From: Vanessa cardui
Taxonomy: Eukaryota; Arthropoda; Insecta; Lepidoptera; Nymphalidae
Reading direction: 5' to 3'
Assembly: GCF_905220365.1 (NCBI RefSeq)
Contig: NC_061129.1
Span: 7,006,803-7,070,802, forward strand
Length of the DNA stretch: 64,000 nt
Below are positions 37,601-52,000 of the stretch, piece by piece (the stretch's first letter is position 1; each line of letters opens with the position of its first letter). The notes beneath the pieces were generated by a model, which saw only the letters and a program-made list of their open reading frames with translations, was not told where the DNA came from and ran no database searches. A program made the translations under genes and the position numbers.

Positions 37601-40600
37601 AGGAATACCCTTTCGACCTGAGTGATTTAAAAAATCAAAACAACGATACACGAATAGCGAGACCAACCGACCAACCATCATCTAATCAAGGGTTTACAAT
37701 CACCCCGAGTGCTCCCTCTACCGACGGTAAAAGAAAAGTCTCCATAATGGCCGACGAAGGCAGCAAGGATCGAGAAAACCTGCCATCAGAACGGTAAGAG
37801 TTATTATATATACATTGTCTTATTATTTGAAAACCTGCCATTAGAACGGTAAGATCTACATATACATTGCCTTATTACTTGAAATAATATAAAGGATTTT
37901 TTTTAATAGCGTAATCAATTAATCACACTGTAAGGGTACATCAATATACCTTTCATAAACGAAATATTCATAAATATTGCATAGACGGTAACCTCTAAAT
38001 AAATTCCATGGCATGATCAATAAATAATTATTTTAAAATTATAATATAAAATAGTAACTATTAATCTATAAATTGTTTATATGACCTATGCACAGTTTTT
38101 CAACAAATATTTTAAAATCATTTTGTTGCATAAAATTAAGATTACATTTTAATATAGCGTTCATCAAACGTTAGTTATATATTACTTTTTAGTTACTAAA
38201 CAAATGATGTTAATAAAACACAGAATGTAAGTTTTAAATATGGTTGAAATGGTTTGATTTCAAAATATTATACAGAATAAAAGACATATTTATTACTTTT
38301 GTTTTAGCCAGTTTTTAATGATTTATCGTAATTTTGTTAATCAAAGTTAACAGTGGATCAATATCAAATCGCATTCTTTTAAAGTAAGTTCATACACCTA
38401 CTTATAAATTGTCATTTTACAAGAATTAACCAAAATTGGCTGTATAATTGTTTTGAAAGGCAGATTCCACTAAGCACGAAATATAGAGGGCGCTTTGCTC
38501 ATAGTTTTCCATATTCTTAAAAGATGTTTAATGTCCCGATTCTCATGGGCTTGGAAAATATCTCTACAAATTTACTTCATTAAAATAAAACGATTGCAAT
38601 TGCGTGATACATTGTTAGTTAATCATCGCTACACAAGAAATTATTTATTCTGTCGCGGAAAAATAATGATTTGTTCATCAGTTTGTACCGGAATATTCAT
38701 AATATTGTTTATAAATATAAAAAATACCCTACTATGTCTAAGAGAAGGCATAATTACACTTATGTATCATCTACTCAAATATATTTTTCTTACCCGCACA
38801 AACTTTTGTAAAAAGATTCTAAACAAGATAATATTGTTATATAAGATCTTTTATAAAATAATTTTAACGATAAGTTATTTCTTCGCCCATATTGTTATTA
38901 TGGTCGAGTAAAAGATTTCAACGCTCATACTGATATATTAACCTAAATAATGCAATTAAACTATTTGGAAAATTTTAAATGATCAATTTTATGACGCATA
39001 TAAGTCATATATGGCAGAATACTTTAAATGAGTAGAAATGTACATAATATTTTTTATAATTTTAGAGACACTCATCATAAAGTCTACGTTAATAAAGAAC
39101 AGTTTTAATGTTTTTTTTATTAACAATTACAATAAAATATTGATCATCGTAAATCCTCATTCCTTATTCAAAAGCATTTATTATTATTAAAAAGATATCG
39201 TATTTAAATCTTGTACGTCTCGGGTCTTTAACGACTTTTACCAGACTGATCGATTTTTATGCTCTACGCACTTTATATTAACTTGAATGCGTACCCACTC
39301 ATTGCTATAACACAATAACGCTTAACTTATATAATTTACATCCTTCTCTTACAACCATCACGTGACTGTATTTTATGAAAGGCAGTATTCAATGTCCGAT
39401 ATATTATGACCCGCAGAGACAAACCGCACCTTAAAGGTTCTGTTTAAGTTATAACTCTAGCAAGCTGGGACAGGAGGTCTATTTATTTGGACGTTCCAAT
39501 ATTCGTTCACGTACGAAACAAAACGTCATGACTCACCGAACAAGGCTGTCGTAATGTATATACATACTTAAGTCACGTGCTTGTACGGCTCGTTATATAT
39601 CATTAAGATTCTATGAATTATGACTGTCTATGTTTTGAAAGCCTCATTTCGATTAGTTTCAATCATGTGATCCAAACACATGTCAAATTAAAATGTCAAA
39701 TGAGTGGGTTAATTAATAGTTTCTAATTAAGAAACCAGAAATATATATTCATATTCGTTTTGCGGTGCCTAATATTTATTTTTTGTAGTCATAAAAATTT
39801 AGATTAAAGGTAAATAAATGACGTTTTTAATCGCAATTTATTATCTTATATATATAGCAAATTATTTTAAGTAGGCGCTTTTCATATGTATACGGATACA
39901 TTTTTTAAGAAAAAAACCTCATAATTATCACTTGTCCTTATTACATAAAGTTTTGTTTTTTGCTTAATTATGCAGTGCAGTGTTACTTTGGCAGTGCATT
40001 ATACTACTACTAACTGTTCCCAGCTGCTCCTGGGGAATCAAATTCATTATCCCTCTTCAGTCTAGATGCTATGCTCAGTCTATGCCATATTTAATAATGT
40101 CGCCTCAATTCGATTCAGATTCTAATAACAAAATAACAGGAAAAAAATGTTTTTATTTTTCATATTTGTATGGGATGTGCCATTTTGCCAAGAAAAACAT
40201 TTTTTACTAAACATTTATAAGTTGGTGCACAAAATTAGCGATAATACATCTACAATCGTACTTGAAAAAGGCAACAACGAATATAGTTAACAGAGTGTTT
40301 TAAATATATGTCATAGATACTTAAATTAAGAAAAACTTTTAGAAGTGCCGTACACTGTCTCGTCATCATCACCATGTTCAAATTGATCCAATTGTACTGA
40401 TGTAAATGTCTGTCTCACAAAGTTATATAAATATACGAAAAAATAACTACCACCGTATTATGTGTTTTTAAGGATACAGATACGAGTATGCATCGCACTG
40501 TAAACGGACTTAGAAGTATTTTCTTGTCATCTATAAATACTCTAACTGTATATTACTTATCGCACACAAACATAAATTTAATTTTTTTTTTTATTAAAAC

Positions 40601-43032
40601 TAGATTATACTTTCTGTAACAAAAAAAAGTTACTGTATGTAGTCAAGTAACAGGCATAACGAGTTTTATAACTCTTGTTGCTATTTATTGTATTACAAGT
40701 CCTGGCAATGTAATTAATGTTACGTTAAGACGTACTCCTATATATTGTAAGGCGACAGTTTTTTTCCTTGTTACATGTGGCTACGGTATCAATTTTGTTA
40801 TTTATAACCCATCACTATCCCATTTCCTAACATATATTTTTCTTTTCCTGATTTAAACATGTTTGCTAAGTGTGTGTGTGTGTTATAGTATATGTGTGTG
40901 ACCTTTTACAAATTGAAACGAGCTTCAGACAATTATATTATCTATTTGCACCTATTAAGTAAATGTTCAAAAGTTACTTTTGGGATAGTCAATATTACTT
41001 TTCCGCGAGGAGTCAATAGTAAATAGTCTTTGGTGATAAGGTATTTTAGAAAGCAGTTAGGAGTTCGGAAGTTGGTAGTGTTACACTTCCTTGCATTGTA
41101 AAGGACATCAACCGTGTTTTCATTATCGATAACCATGGCTGAAATTCAGTGAGGAAAAAAATATTGCCAATAGTGGAAAATATTCGCGATCTTCATTGTT
41201 ATTCTATCGGCCGTGTAGGACAGGGCCGATAGAATAATTATATTCTGCGATGAATCAGAATATTTTTCGATGGCAAGATATGTCCAGAAAAAAAAAACAA
41301 TATTACAATATTCACTCGTAGATCTTGATTTTTGTTTCGATTTTTTCGTTTTATAGTCGTGCTGATGATGATGATGATGATGACGGCTTTGCGATCTAAT
41401 GCCATCCGTGCCACAATGTCAAACTTCCGAAAAATTACGACCTGATAAAGGCTATTTAAACGGTTTTTCTTTCCTTCGGTTTTGATATTATTTGATACAA
41501 TATTTGAAAGTTAATCAGTTATAATATAATCAAGTTTTAAGATTCGAATCTCACCTATCTTATATACTTACATAAAATATGGCAAAAATAACATCCACGA
41601 AAAGTTACTCTAAAATTTGAAAAAGGAACGCCTCGCAACAAGACATGCTGGCCATTTAGATTACTGATGACGTCACATGACATAATAATGTAACTCAGAA
41701 CCTATGACAATCCAGACATTTTTGACAAAGTCGCAACTACAACTATTCCTTTATAGTTACTACGACATGTAAATATAAAATCTACGATAAGAGTCAGTAT
41801 TTTTATACATACATATTATAAAACCATAGATAAGACGGTATATACAAATATAACATGTAAGAACTCTTTAAGAGGCCTTCATCCAAAAATTATATAATAA
41901 CTTTAAGAAGAAAAAAAAATACTAACTAGCAATGTATGTTTCAAGAAATAACCTATATTCCCACTTACTCCACAACAAGCGTTAAGAGGAGACACGACAA
42001 TAGGTTAGGGGGATAAAATGAGTCACAAGATTTCCTAATTGATTTATTGAGACTAAAAATACATCAACTATTTCATGACATAATTTATTGCTATGCCTAT
42101 TTTTTAACCATTATAATGATAGTGTGGCAAACATCGAAACATAAAACTTTTCATGTGCAATAATATAGTTAAGTATAGTACGACACAACTTAGATGTCGC
42201 ATAGGCAAAATTCGTAAAACCCATCACATCCGAATTGAATACGCTATCCCAAATTATCAAAATTTATTTCTGATGCGAATATGATCTTTACACAAACGTA
42301 ATAACTTGTAATATCATATGACCTAATATATTCGTCAATTTGACGCGTCGATTTACATGCACTTGCTTTCTCTGACGCGTGAATCTATAGCGACGAATAG
42401 CGTTGAATGGCGCGATAGGGAGCTATTTCTATTGGTCGTGTAAACCGGCAGTGATCGGTTTTATTTTCATTCCATTGCATTTTCCGTTGCTACATCTAAT
42501 TTGTGTCGTACTATATGTGGCTTTCGTCCTTTTATGGTTGGAATAAGCTGTACGTTACCTTTTTGCAGTTATATTTGAGGGTTGTTTCAGAGGAAAAAAC
42601 GGAAAAAGGATAATCATTCTATTACTGTGTACTGATACAACATTTTTATACAGTTTGAAAATTATTACTTTACTTATACTCTTAAATTAAAGTTAAAAAA
42701 ATGAATTTTCAAGACCGAGAGACTGAAAACATAAAATTAGTAATCAAATACGAAAGAATATTAAAACAAAATATAGATCTAAATATCTACACATTTGAAT
42801 ATTGATATATTACGACCTATTTCACTTTCGTATTGTTTCTAATCTAAAAAGAATTAAAAACACTTTGTGGTTTTCTTGTTTTCCAATTAAATAAATCTAT
42901 TGTGTAATGGTATATAATAATGTATAATGTAATTGTGAACAATCACCATTTAATAATAATACGAAGTTACTTCCAAATAATATACACATACAATTTCAAA
43001 TAATATATAAATAAGCTATATTATTTAAATTA

Positions 43033-43088
<56 letters not shown>

Positions 43089-46000
43089 CATAATTTGATA
43101 TCCTGTGTACCTAGAGTTACAATACTGACTATTACTGTGTAACTTTAGTATACGTTTGATGATGATTGATGATTGGGTGGTACCTACTTAGTCGGCCTTG
43201 CATACAGCCCAACCACCAGGTTTCAGCAACACATGATTTTTGTATATTTAAAAGACAAAATGATTATGAGATGATAACTTCACGGTTTGCCACAAACTCT
43301 TTCCAATACATTATTTAATACTGTATTGTAAACTTATATCTCATTAATAAGGAGCACTTTATTCCGTATTATTTATTTGAAAAGCGAACGTGACCAATCG
43401 TTTCGTTTATTAGTATGGAATTTTTATAAACCGAGAAAAAATGCATTTTCTTTACACTGGTAGAGAAAAAAATACGAACATAATTCAGGTAATTTGTACG
43501 GTAATGTTTTTAAAGTTTTCAATTCAAATCATCTATTCAAGTAATTCCGAGAAGTAATAACGCGAGTGTATTGAGTAGGTACCTTCTCATAGTAGGTACT
43601 CTGTCCCAGAAATTACACGATTTTTTGGATGGTTCGGGTTTTCTTTGTATTTCAATTGTTTATGTTTTAATTAGTTGACATTTTTGTTTCATTTAAAAGG
43701 TAAAAGAATTCTCGTTTCTTTCTTTAAAAGGGAACATTTAGAGATTATTACATTACTTCGCGAGTTGATACAGATGTGGGAGAACTTCCCCTGACATTAG
43801 TAATCATACATATACCCGGCTTACTTCAACACCGAAGAGAAAGATCTTTGTACCGCCCGCGGTGTACGTAATCAATCCAAAACACCTTAAAAATTTAATC
43901 GTAAATAAAAAGAAAATATTAACAGGCTACCAATCGTGCACGTTTTTTAATTTGTTAACAAATGATTAATTATTACAAGATGAATCAACTGAAAGTTTAC
44001 TGCAAAAATGCACAGTGCAAGTATTATTGATAACGATAATGTACGAGCCGGTACATATTACCGCTATTTAAATAACTACCAAGCTCAACCTACCAACTAT
44101 GCCCTACTCCTATCTTACAATAGCACATTGCGTTAAATATTATGTATCTGAATTTTATGTGAAGTATAAATGAGAAACATGACTCAGATAATAATGAGAT
44201 GTAACTAAATATAAAATATAATGAAAGTGATGACAGTGTTTTCACTGTAATTAATTACAAAATCACTTAAGATGGTGTGGAAACATCTTATTTATAAATA
44301 CGATGGCAATTAAGCCCTACCTCAATCTTACCGAGACTGCGGTAGACATGTTTCGTGCTATAAATAAATAATGCTTGTAAGTTCCGATTCATAGTAGTAT
44401 TCTAATCTAAATGAGACTGGAATAATACTCTTATCTGATAAAAATATATACGAAAGCTTTTTAAGTGGTATTTTATTTTATTTTATTAAAGTAAATTATG
44501 TGTAAACGTACACTTATAATGGTGTGTCAGTGAGTAGGTCCCTACTAAACTGAACCCTATAAACATTCCGTACGATATCATATTATATGATGTCTTTGTT
44601 ATATTTCAGTTTCATGGCCATTCGACATGGAAAAGTTCCTATTATTTGTTCTATCGCTTGCGCAGCTACGTACATATGCCAGCATAAATCGATGAGTTTC
44701 AGTCGACTCTTCCTTATAAAATTAAAAACATTTCCAATTACAAGTTTCAGTTGAAATTATTATAACGTTGAACTTAGCGTACAAAATATAAACTTATACG
44801 TTTTTGATAGATTCTTACCAAAATGGCGATTGATATAAAATAAACTAATAGTCCAAACTTCGAAGTTTTGAAACGTGTGTCGGTGTGTGTAGATAAGCAA
44901 GTGGCAGTGGTTGCGCGTATAGTGTCACACGAGTCGTATTACAAATGTTTAAAGAGGAATTTTAAACAGTCAACTCGCAGTCAGTGCGTCCATTCAGTCT
45001 GTGTTCACTGTTCAGTAGCTCGACACTTCAGCAAGATAGAGGCGCCTTCATGGCGGTGCTTAAGTATGGCTTCCTATATCTGAGGGTTTACATTTGTGGT
45101 TAAGCCATTTTTTGCACGGCCAATGACCGAGGAGCCGGCCGGCGAAACTGAGCGCACCGAAGCAGTCACGTGTCCGGGGTGAGGCGCGGCGGGCGGCTCG
45201 ACTCGCAGCCGAACCTTCTCTTATAAGATGCACACTCGCCGCGGCATAGGTGTGGAGCGTGCTGACTCGTACGGCATGCCCCCGCGCAAGCTTCTTGTAA
45301 CACACGCACGTTAATATCCTAGTTTATTAAATAAGACTCACTGAGTGCCATGTAGGATGTCTCACAGCAGCTTAAGTTGTCACTATGACAGCTATCTTCC
45401 ATCAGATTCATCGCTCGAAACAGACGCACTAACTAACCGACATTGGTAAGTTTAAATATAACGTTTATCCTGTTGCAAATATCCACAAAAGAAGCATAAA
45501 AAATTATATATTTTATTGGTATTTTTTTTTTAATATTTGCGTAGACATTTTAGCTAACTTATGCACTACAGCAATTTTTAAATATATATCATTGTAAATA
45601 AGTAAAATTATCTTGAACTAAAGTGTAAAAAAAAAACAAAGTCAATTTTTTATTCCACTGGAGACAAGGTAACGACCATAGTATTAAAAAAAAAACATAA
45701 CAAAAAATGTAACTATCAAAGCGAGTGAAAACATGACAAATCAATCGCTTCACAATAGATTTGGGCCAGTACCTAATTTAGCCTTTACATCAGTGAATAT
45801 CCCCTACGTTTAATTTCCATTGATATAAATTTAATAAAGCGATCGCAACCGTGACATTTAGAATCGTTCACATGTCGGCACGTATTGCTGTACCGGCGAC
45901 ATAACGTACGTACTGGAACGCATAATATCTCCAATGTGACCCACATATGATTAGTACCTATTTCTTTCCATTGACTTGACGATGTGGTGACTCGACATGT

Positions 46001-49000
46001 TGCCAGTCTATCGCTTATCAACAATCCTTCCGTCACACAGACAGTAGCCGATAAACTTCAGTAAGCCGCATTCGCCATGACATTCGCCACATAAAACAAT
46101 TATTATTATCAACATTGACCCATAATACCGCAGTTTTTAGCGATAAAACTTTTAGTCATGCATCACCTTGTATTACAGGTTGGCCAATAACATTTACAGT
46201 TATAACATTGACCATGTAATAATAAACTGCAAATAGTTTTTATATTAATAGTAAATAATGATTATTTTAATTATCAAAGTTACTTTTATTGATTGATTCT
46301 TATTTTTAACCTCTAAACGATTATGTTAATGTGTTTTCCTATTGATTTATATTTAATAATATAGATTGCGACTATTATTAATCAAATTCAACATTGTTAT
46401 ATTCTTCTATAAAAAAGTAATTATTGTAGAATTTAATTGTCAAAAAATACGAAAAAAGTATAAACTACCAAATAGTCATTAAAAAAAATGCGCATCAATA
46501 TGCAAGATTCAAGTTCCTAACCTAAAACCCCACATTATTTTTTTCGCCATGTGTAAAGTAAAGTTACAAACCTACAATAAGCACGCTCTTCAACTTTATA
46601 TGTTTCCTAACAATTATAATAGCAAGTTGTTTTTTCCCGAATAAAATCAACCAGACAGAGCTCTCAGAGCACACAAACTACATCTGTGATCATCAGATAT
46701 CACGATTAACAATCAAACATAACCAAACAGATTTAAAAATATATATCTAAGTAAGGGTACTTATTACGATTAATAATTTATAACTTTAATACCATAGGTG
46801 ACCTTGATTACAAGCGTCTACAATAATAATGAGCTTGTGACGATACTTGAATGCTATAAAAATAAAATTTAAAACCAACATATTGTCACTTTAAAAATGC
46901 GCGCATGAGTTCTCATATCATCCAAATGTACATATCTAGTAAGAATTGTTGTTCTCATGACTAACTTAAATGTTTAAGCTTTATCTAATAATTATGATAA
47001 AAAGCCGAATCGTATTTACAATTGTCATTCCCAATATTAATGAATTATGATTAAGATTATTATTAAAATAATACTAAATTCTATACAATAACATTTGAAA
47101 GATTAGAAAACTACAAATTGATTGATTGATTGACAACTAAAAGTGATCTAAATTAAACTTATTTATAGAATAAATAGAAGGTCAAGAAATACAGGTATCT
47201 ACAGTCCTATTGGTTTGAACCTTCGTAGTCACATGCTACTTGCTTTTATGGGCAAAGCTGTTTGGCCTTATGCAAGTGCATGGCCTAGGACCTTCTAACT
47301 CGATAGAAATTCTTTATCTACCCTTGAATACATAATCATCTTAAATTTTATCACCACTGCAAAAATACACATTTTGAATCGAATACGAACATTTCTGAAT
47401 TAATATTACTGCTCCTATAGTTATCATTATTTTAAAGATTTCTTTAAGTGTAAGATATTTTTAAGTTTTCTGTGTATAAAAAACTAAACGGATTATTATT
47501 TTGTAATCTTCTTTCGAACACCATAACAAATGTTAAAGGTTACGACGTTTTCTATTTTTAAGTTATTCGTGCATGAAATTATGAAATCGGTTCAATCAAG
47601 CAGATTATAAAGGTATTCTCATACTTCGCGATATTAGACCGATCCCCCAAACGTGCGACAAATAAAATTGTGACCCCAATTTGAATCTTGTTATTTTTAA
47701 TTAAAACTGGTTTCGGTGATCGTTTAAGTAAATTTGTTTTAAAAAAGTTGTATCGTAATTGGGCGTTGCCAATATCTTGAAATTTGAGCGTAAAGCGTGT
47801 TGCATCATTTTCTAACGAAATTGTAAATTATTCCATTTACTAAGTACGAAATATGTTTACAGGAATGGCCGGGTATCGGCTCAAGCAGAAGGGCCATCGC
47901 GCCGCAAAAGTAACCTTCACAACGCCATGGCGGCAGAAATCGACACCTCATGGGGTAACATTAATTTAAAGCATTTAGTATAATTAAGAAGACTTGAAAA
48001 ATTATACGACCTAAATTACTTTGAAATTCTTAGCGTTGTCTGAAACAAACTAATAATAATTCATTTATATATATTTCAGTATAGAAATAAAGTCGATATA
48101 AATATAACTAATATATATAATATGTATAATGAATTGTTCATAATATTCTCATTTTCGCAAAAACGTTATTTTCATTATGACCTTTCGCTATTAATGTATT
48201 AATAATATCTGATTTATAAATTAAGAAATTTATTAATTATCAAGGATGAATTGCATAAATGTCATCGAAAAATGACGTACATTTAAGAATACCCAATTTT
48301 TAATAAAACCATTTATATTTAGAACAGAAATCGAATCTTATTGAGAACGTTGTACACAATACAATTGCTTGTGAAACAGACATATGTTTTAAAGGAACAC
48401 CTGTAATATCACACGGTTACATCCATCATAGACGGCACTTTATTGACATACGACGCGAGTTAACTACATCTTTGTTCTTCAGATCGACCAGCACACATCG
48501 AAGGAAGATATAAGAAATACTCAACAACATCTTCTATTTATTCGAAGAAAGCTTTATCACATCAAAGTGAACACATCGAAAGGTAACAAAACAATAATCC
48601 ATTCGTTTCACACGAGTGCGCAATGTGTTCGTTATATAAGCAGTACTAAATTACTGTCCGAATTAAATCAATAAACATTCCTTCGAATAATATAGAATTT
48701 TATCATAATAAAATTATCTACTATTCAATTTAATTCGTGTACTCGTCATAGATCCTGGTGGTACGCGTGCTGTCAAAAGTGTCACACAGAAGAATCCGGG
48801 ATTCCATCGTGGGAACCTCCTCACTGGCAGAAAATATGCCCCTATCCTTTGTGTCCGTCGTACAGGCGATTTGCTCAAAACGTTTCCATATTGCTTATTG
48901 GTGAGTACCTAATCTTATGATTCTATTACATTGAATTATTTATTTATTTACGTATAAATCGCATACGGAACACTTTTATACTAATTGTTGTTGAATTCTT

Positions 49001-52000
49001 ACTGCGCGTTATTTTGATTTATCAAATCGAAGTTAAAACGTAATTATATTAACATGTATGGCGAAACTGAATTATAACATGCCATAACACTTTCGTTGTG
49101 TATTTTATACTGATAGTTTTGTTAAATCTCATTAGGGGTATTATTATTAATAGAGTCGAGATGGCCCAGTGGTTAGAACGCGTGCATCTTAACCGATGAT
49201 TGCGGGTTCAAACCCAGGCAAGCACCGCTGATTCATGTGCTTAATTTGTCTTTATAATTCATCTCGTGCTCAGCGGTGAAGGAAAACATCGTGAGGAAAC
49301 CTGCATGTGACAAATTTCATAGAAATTCTGCCACATGTATATTCCACCAACCCGCATTGGAACAGCGTAGTGGAATATGTTCCAGACCTTCTCCTCAAAG
49401 GGAGAGGAGGCCTTTAGCCCAGCAGTGGGAATTTACAGGCTGTTGTTGTTGTTGTAGGGGTATTTTAAACTATTGGGATTAAAGATATTTGATATAAAAT
49501 TAAACCGTAAATGATCTAAAATCTGGTATAAATCTTAGTTTCTCGGAACTAATTCCAAAGTGTAAAACTACCAAATATTTGAGAAATGATACTAATAAAC
49601 ACCTAAAGCTGTTGGTTATGCGCCTGCTTTCTTTCCGATCGTGCTGATAAGCCGTCGCAGCGTATTATATGAATACATCTATATTTGTGCGCATACTTTA
49701 GAACTATAATATGTTTTACGCAATTACTTTTAAATGACTGCAATCACATAGCAGGTAGTATCAATTAAACTACAATATGGTCTTTTTCAGGTATAATGGT
49801 ATGGGTATTAGTATGGATAGTATTGGGGGATACTGCGGCGCCGGGTGGCCAACTATTCATGCTGGCCGTCCTCACCATTGCCGCGCACTTCGGAGGCTGG
49901 CTTATAATGAAAGTCACCACGCTGCCGCCGCTTATAGGGATGCTTATTGTAGGGATAATCATGAAGAACATCGGCTTTGTCAACTTTGATGATGATTATC
50001 AGCACGTCGCGTCCTACATAAGGTATGCAATTAGATCAGTTATCAAAATTGTAAGTACGTGTAATTTGCGTGACTGTTATCCTTCAACGTATCGTTTGTA
50101 CTGCCCTCAAATTAAATAAATTATATACACTCGCACAAATCGATTTAGAGGATTACACCTAAAGTTTGTACATTACATACTATTTTTATTTATTGATCCC
50201 ATTTAATGACTACGCACAGTTTGTATGTCTTTCATCTATTTTCAATAAAAATAGTATATTACCAACGATATTTTAAACGACACGTTTAAATGCATGCTTA
50301 ATACTTTTTCCGAACACAAAATATGATTGATCTTATTATCTTGTAATAAAAAATACTATTTAAATCGTTTACATTTATCTCAAGAATGTATGTATTGAAT
50401 GAAAAATAAATAATTTCATAAATTCTTAATTTCAGAAAAATAGCCTTAACCATTATTTTAACACGAGCGGGTCTCGATCTGGATCCAACTGCAATGAAAA
50501 AATTCTTCTTCACTGTTATTAAACTTGCATTACTACCTTGGGCGATTGAGTGCGGTCTGTGCGCCGTTATGTGTAACCTTTTACTTGGATTGCCTTGGGA
50601 CTGGGGTGAGTCGATATAAGATCATTAATGGTGTCAAGATAAACTGTCGTGTGCTGACCTTATTTCTAACAGAACAATTGTTTCAGCTTTTCTCCTGGGA
50701 TCGATTTTCGCCGCAGTGTCGCCGGCGGTAATCGTGCCTTGCTTATTCCGTCTTAGAGAAAAAGGTTACGGTGTCTCTAAGGGTATACCAACACTAGTAC
50801 TCGCAGTATCGGGTATCGATGATGCTGCCAGTGTTGCTATTTTCGGCATTGTTTCATCTATCATGTTTTCCAGTGCTTCACTTACAACGAATATTATTCA
50901 GGTATATTTGAATAGACTACATCATTACCTAATATCAATCAAATACCGTACATTACACTATTATATCGCTAAATCTATGTAATTTCAGGGTCCACTTAGT
51001 GTTATAGGAGGTGTTGCATTTGGCGTTTTCTGTGGATATCTTGTTAAATACATTCCAGAAAGAAATGATGCTTTCTTAGTACCGATAAGAGTTCTGTTAC
51101 TACTTACTGGAGGTCTTATGTCTGTGCTCGGATCGGAAGAAATTGGCTGGGGTGGTGGTGGTGAGTAAATTTTAATTTGTATTAAACTAACACATATTTT
51201 ACATAATAAAAATTTGCCAATAAATTACTTAATTTAAATGTGAATTGCTGATTGCAAGTTCTCGATAATATTTCAATTTCAGTGTTTTTATGCGGAATAT
51301 CTAATATTGTTTTCTAACTTGAATATAGTTTCGAAAAGCGAAGCATTAGTAACACACGCGTATAGCGTGATTGATTCATGATTGTATGCACACTTTTAGA
51401 TTACCTCCTATGTACTTTCACTCGAACAATACCATGTTATAAGTACGAACGGAGACATAGCATATGACGGCGTGTAACAAAACCCTCTCATTTTTGTATT
51501 TATTATTGTCTTTTCAAGTTAGTACAGTATAGCTACTTTTTATATAAGTATAATTTAATTTGGAAGAATAAATGGGTTGTAAATCTGTAGAGTATTAAAA
51601 CCAAATCGCTATTTGTTTTAGACTATACATCCGCGATATTATTAGTATATATGTAGAATAAGTTATATACACAAACTTTATATTTATAAATTTTGTACAA
51701 TAAGTAAATTAATGTAACTAGAGTTTTGCAAGCCCGCCTCGGAGATACGTAAATACATGTTCTTGAAATTGTAGATCTTTAATAGATATATTCCATCTAT
51801 CGTAATAATATCTATCGTACTTTCATAATAATTATTTTTACCTATTTTACATTAATAAAAATACGAAAGGTTTATCTCCAATTCTAAAAAGTATAAATAG
51901 TGAATTTGCCTAAAATTAGTGAATTTTTTAGTTGCATTGTCCTTTGCACTCCACCATTTGAATGGAAAATTTAGATAATATCATTTATTCCAAATGTGCA

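Larger units (their letters stand above)
37884..45109. other. Long intron of paralog 2
   Basis: AT-rich. Holds the hairpin at 41200-41236, (GAT)6 at 41364-41381, (AT)23 at 43035-43080 and a LINE fragment at 43172-43235. A 138-codon frame at 38495-38911 starts with TTG and is rich in Ile, Lys and Leu; it was not accepted as a gene. Confidence 0.5.

Noticed and set aside
38495..38911. 138-codon + strand open frame in the long intron
   Set aside because: It opens with TTG, is dominated by Ile, Leu, Lys and Phe as expected from AT-rich DNA, has no recognisable motif and no splice or promoter support.
49151..49230. tRNA gene suggested by A and B boxes
   Set aside because: The boxes are the tRNA-derived head of a SINE; the sequence does not fold as a complete tRNA and the same head recurs in the other copies.
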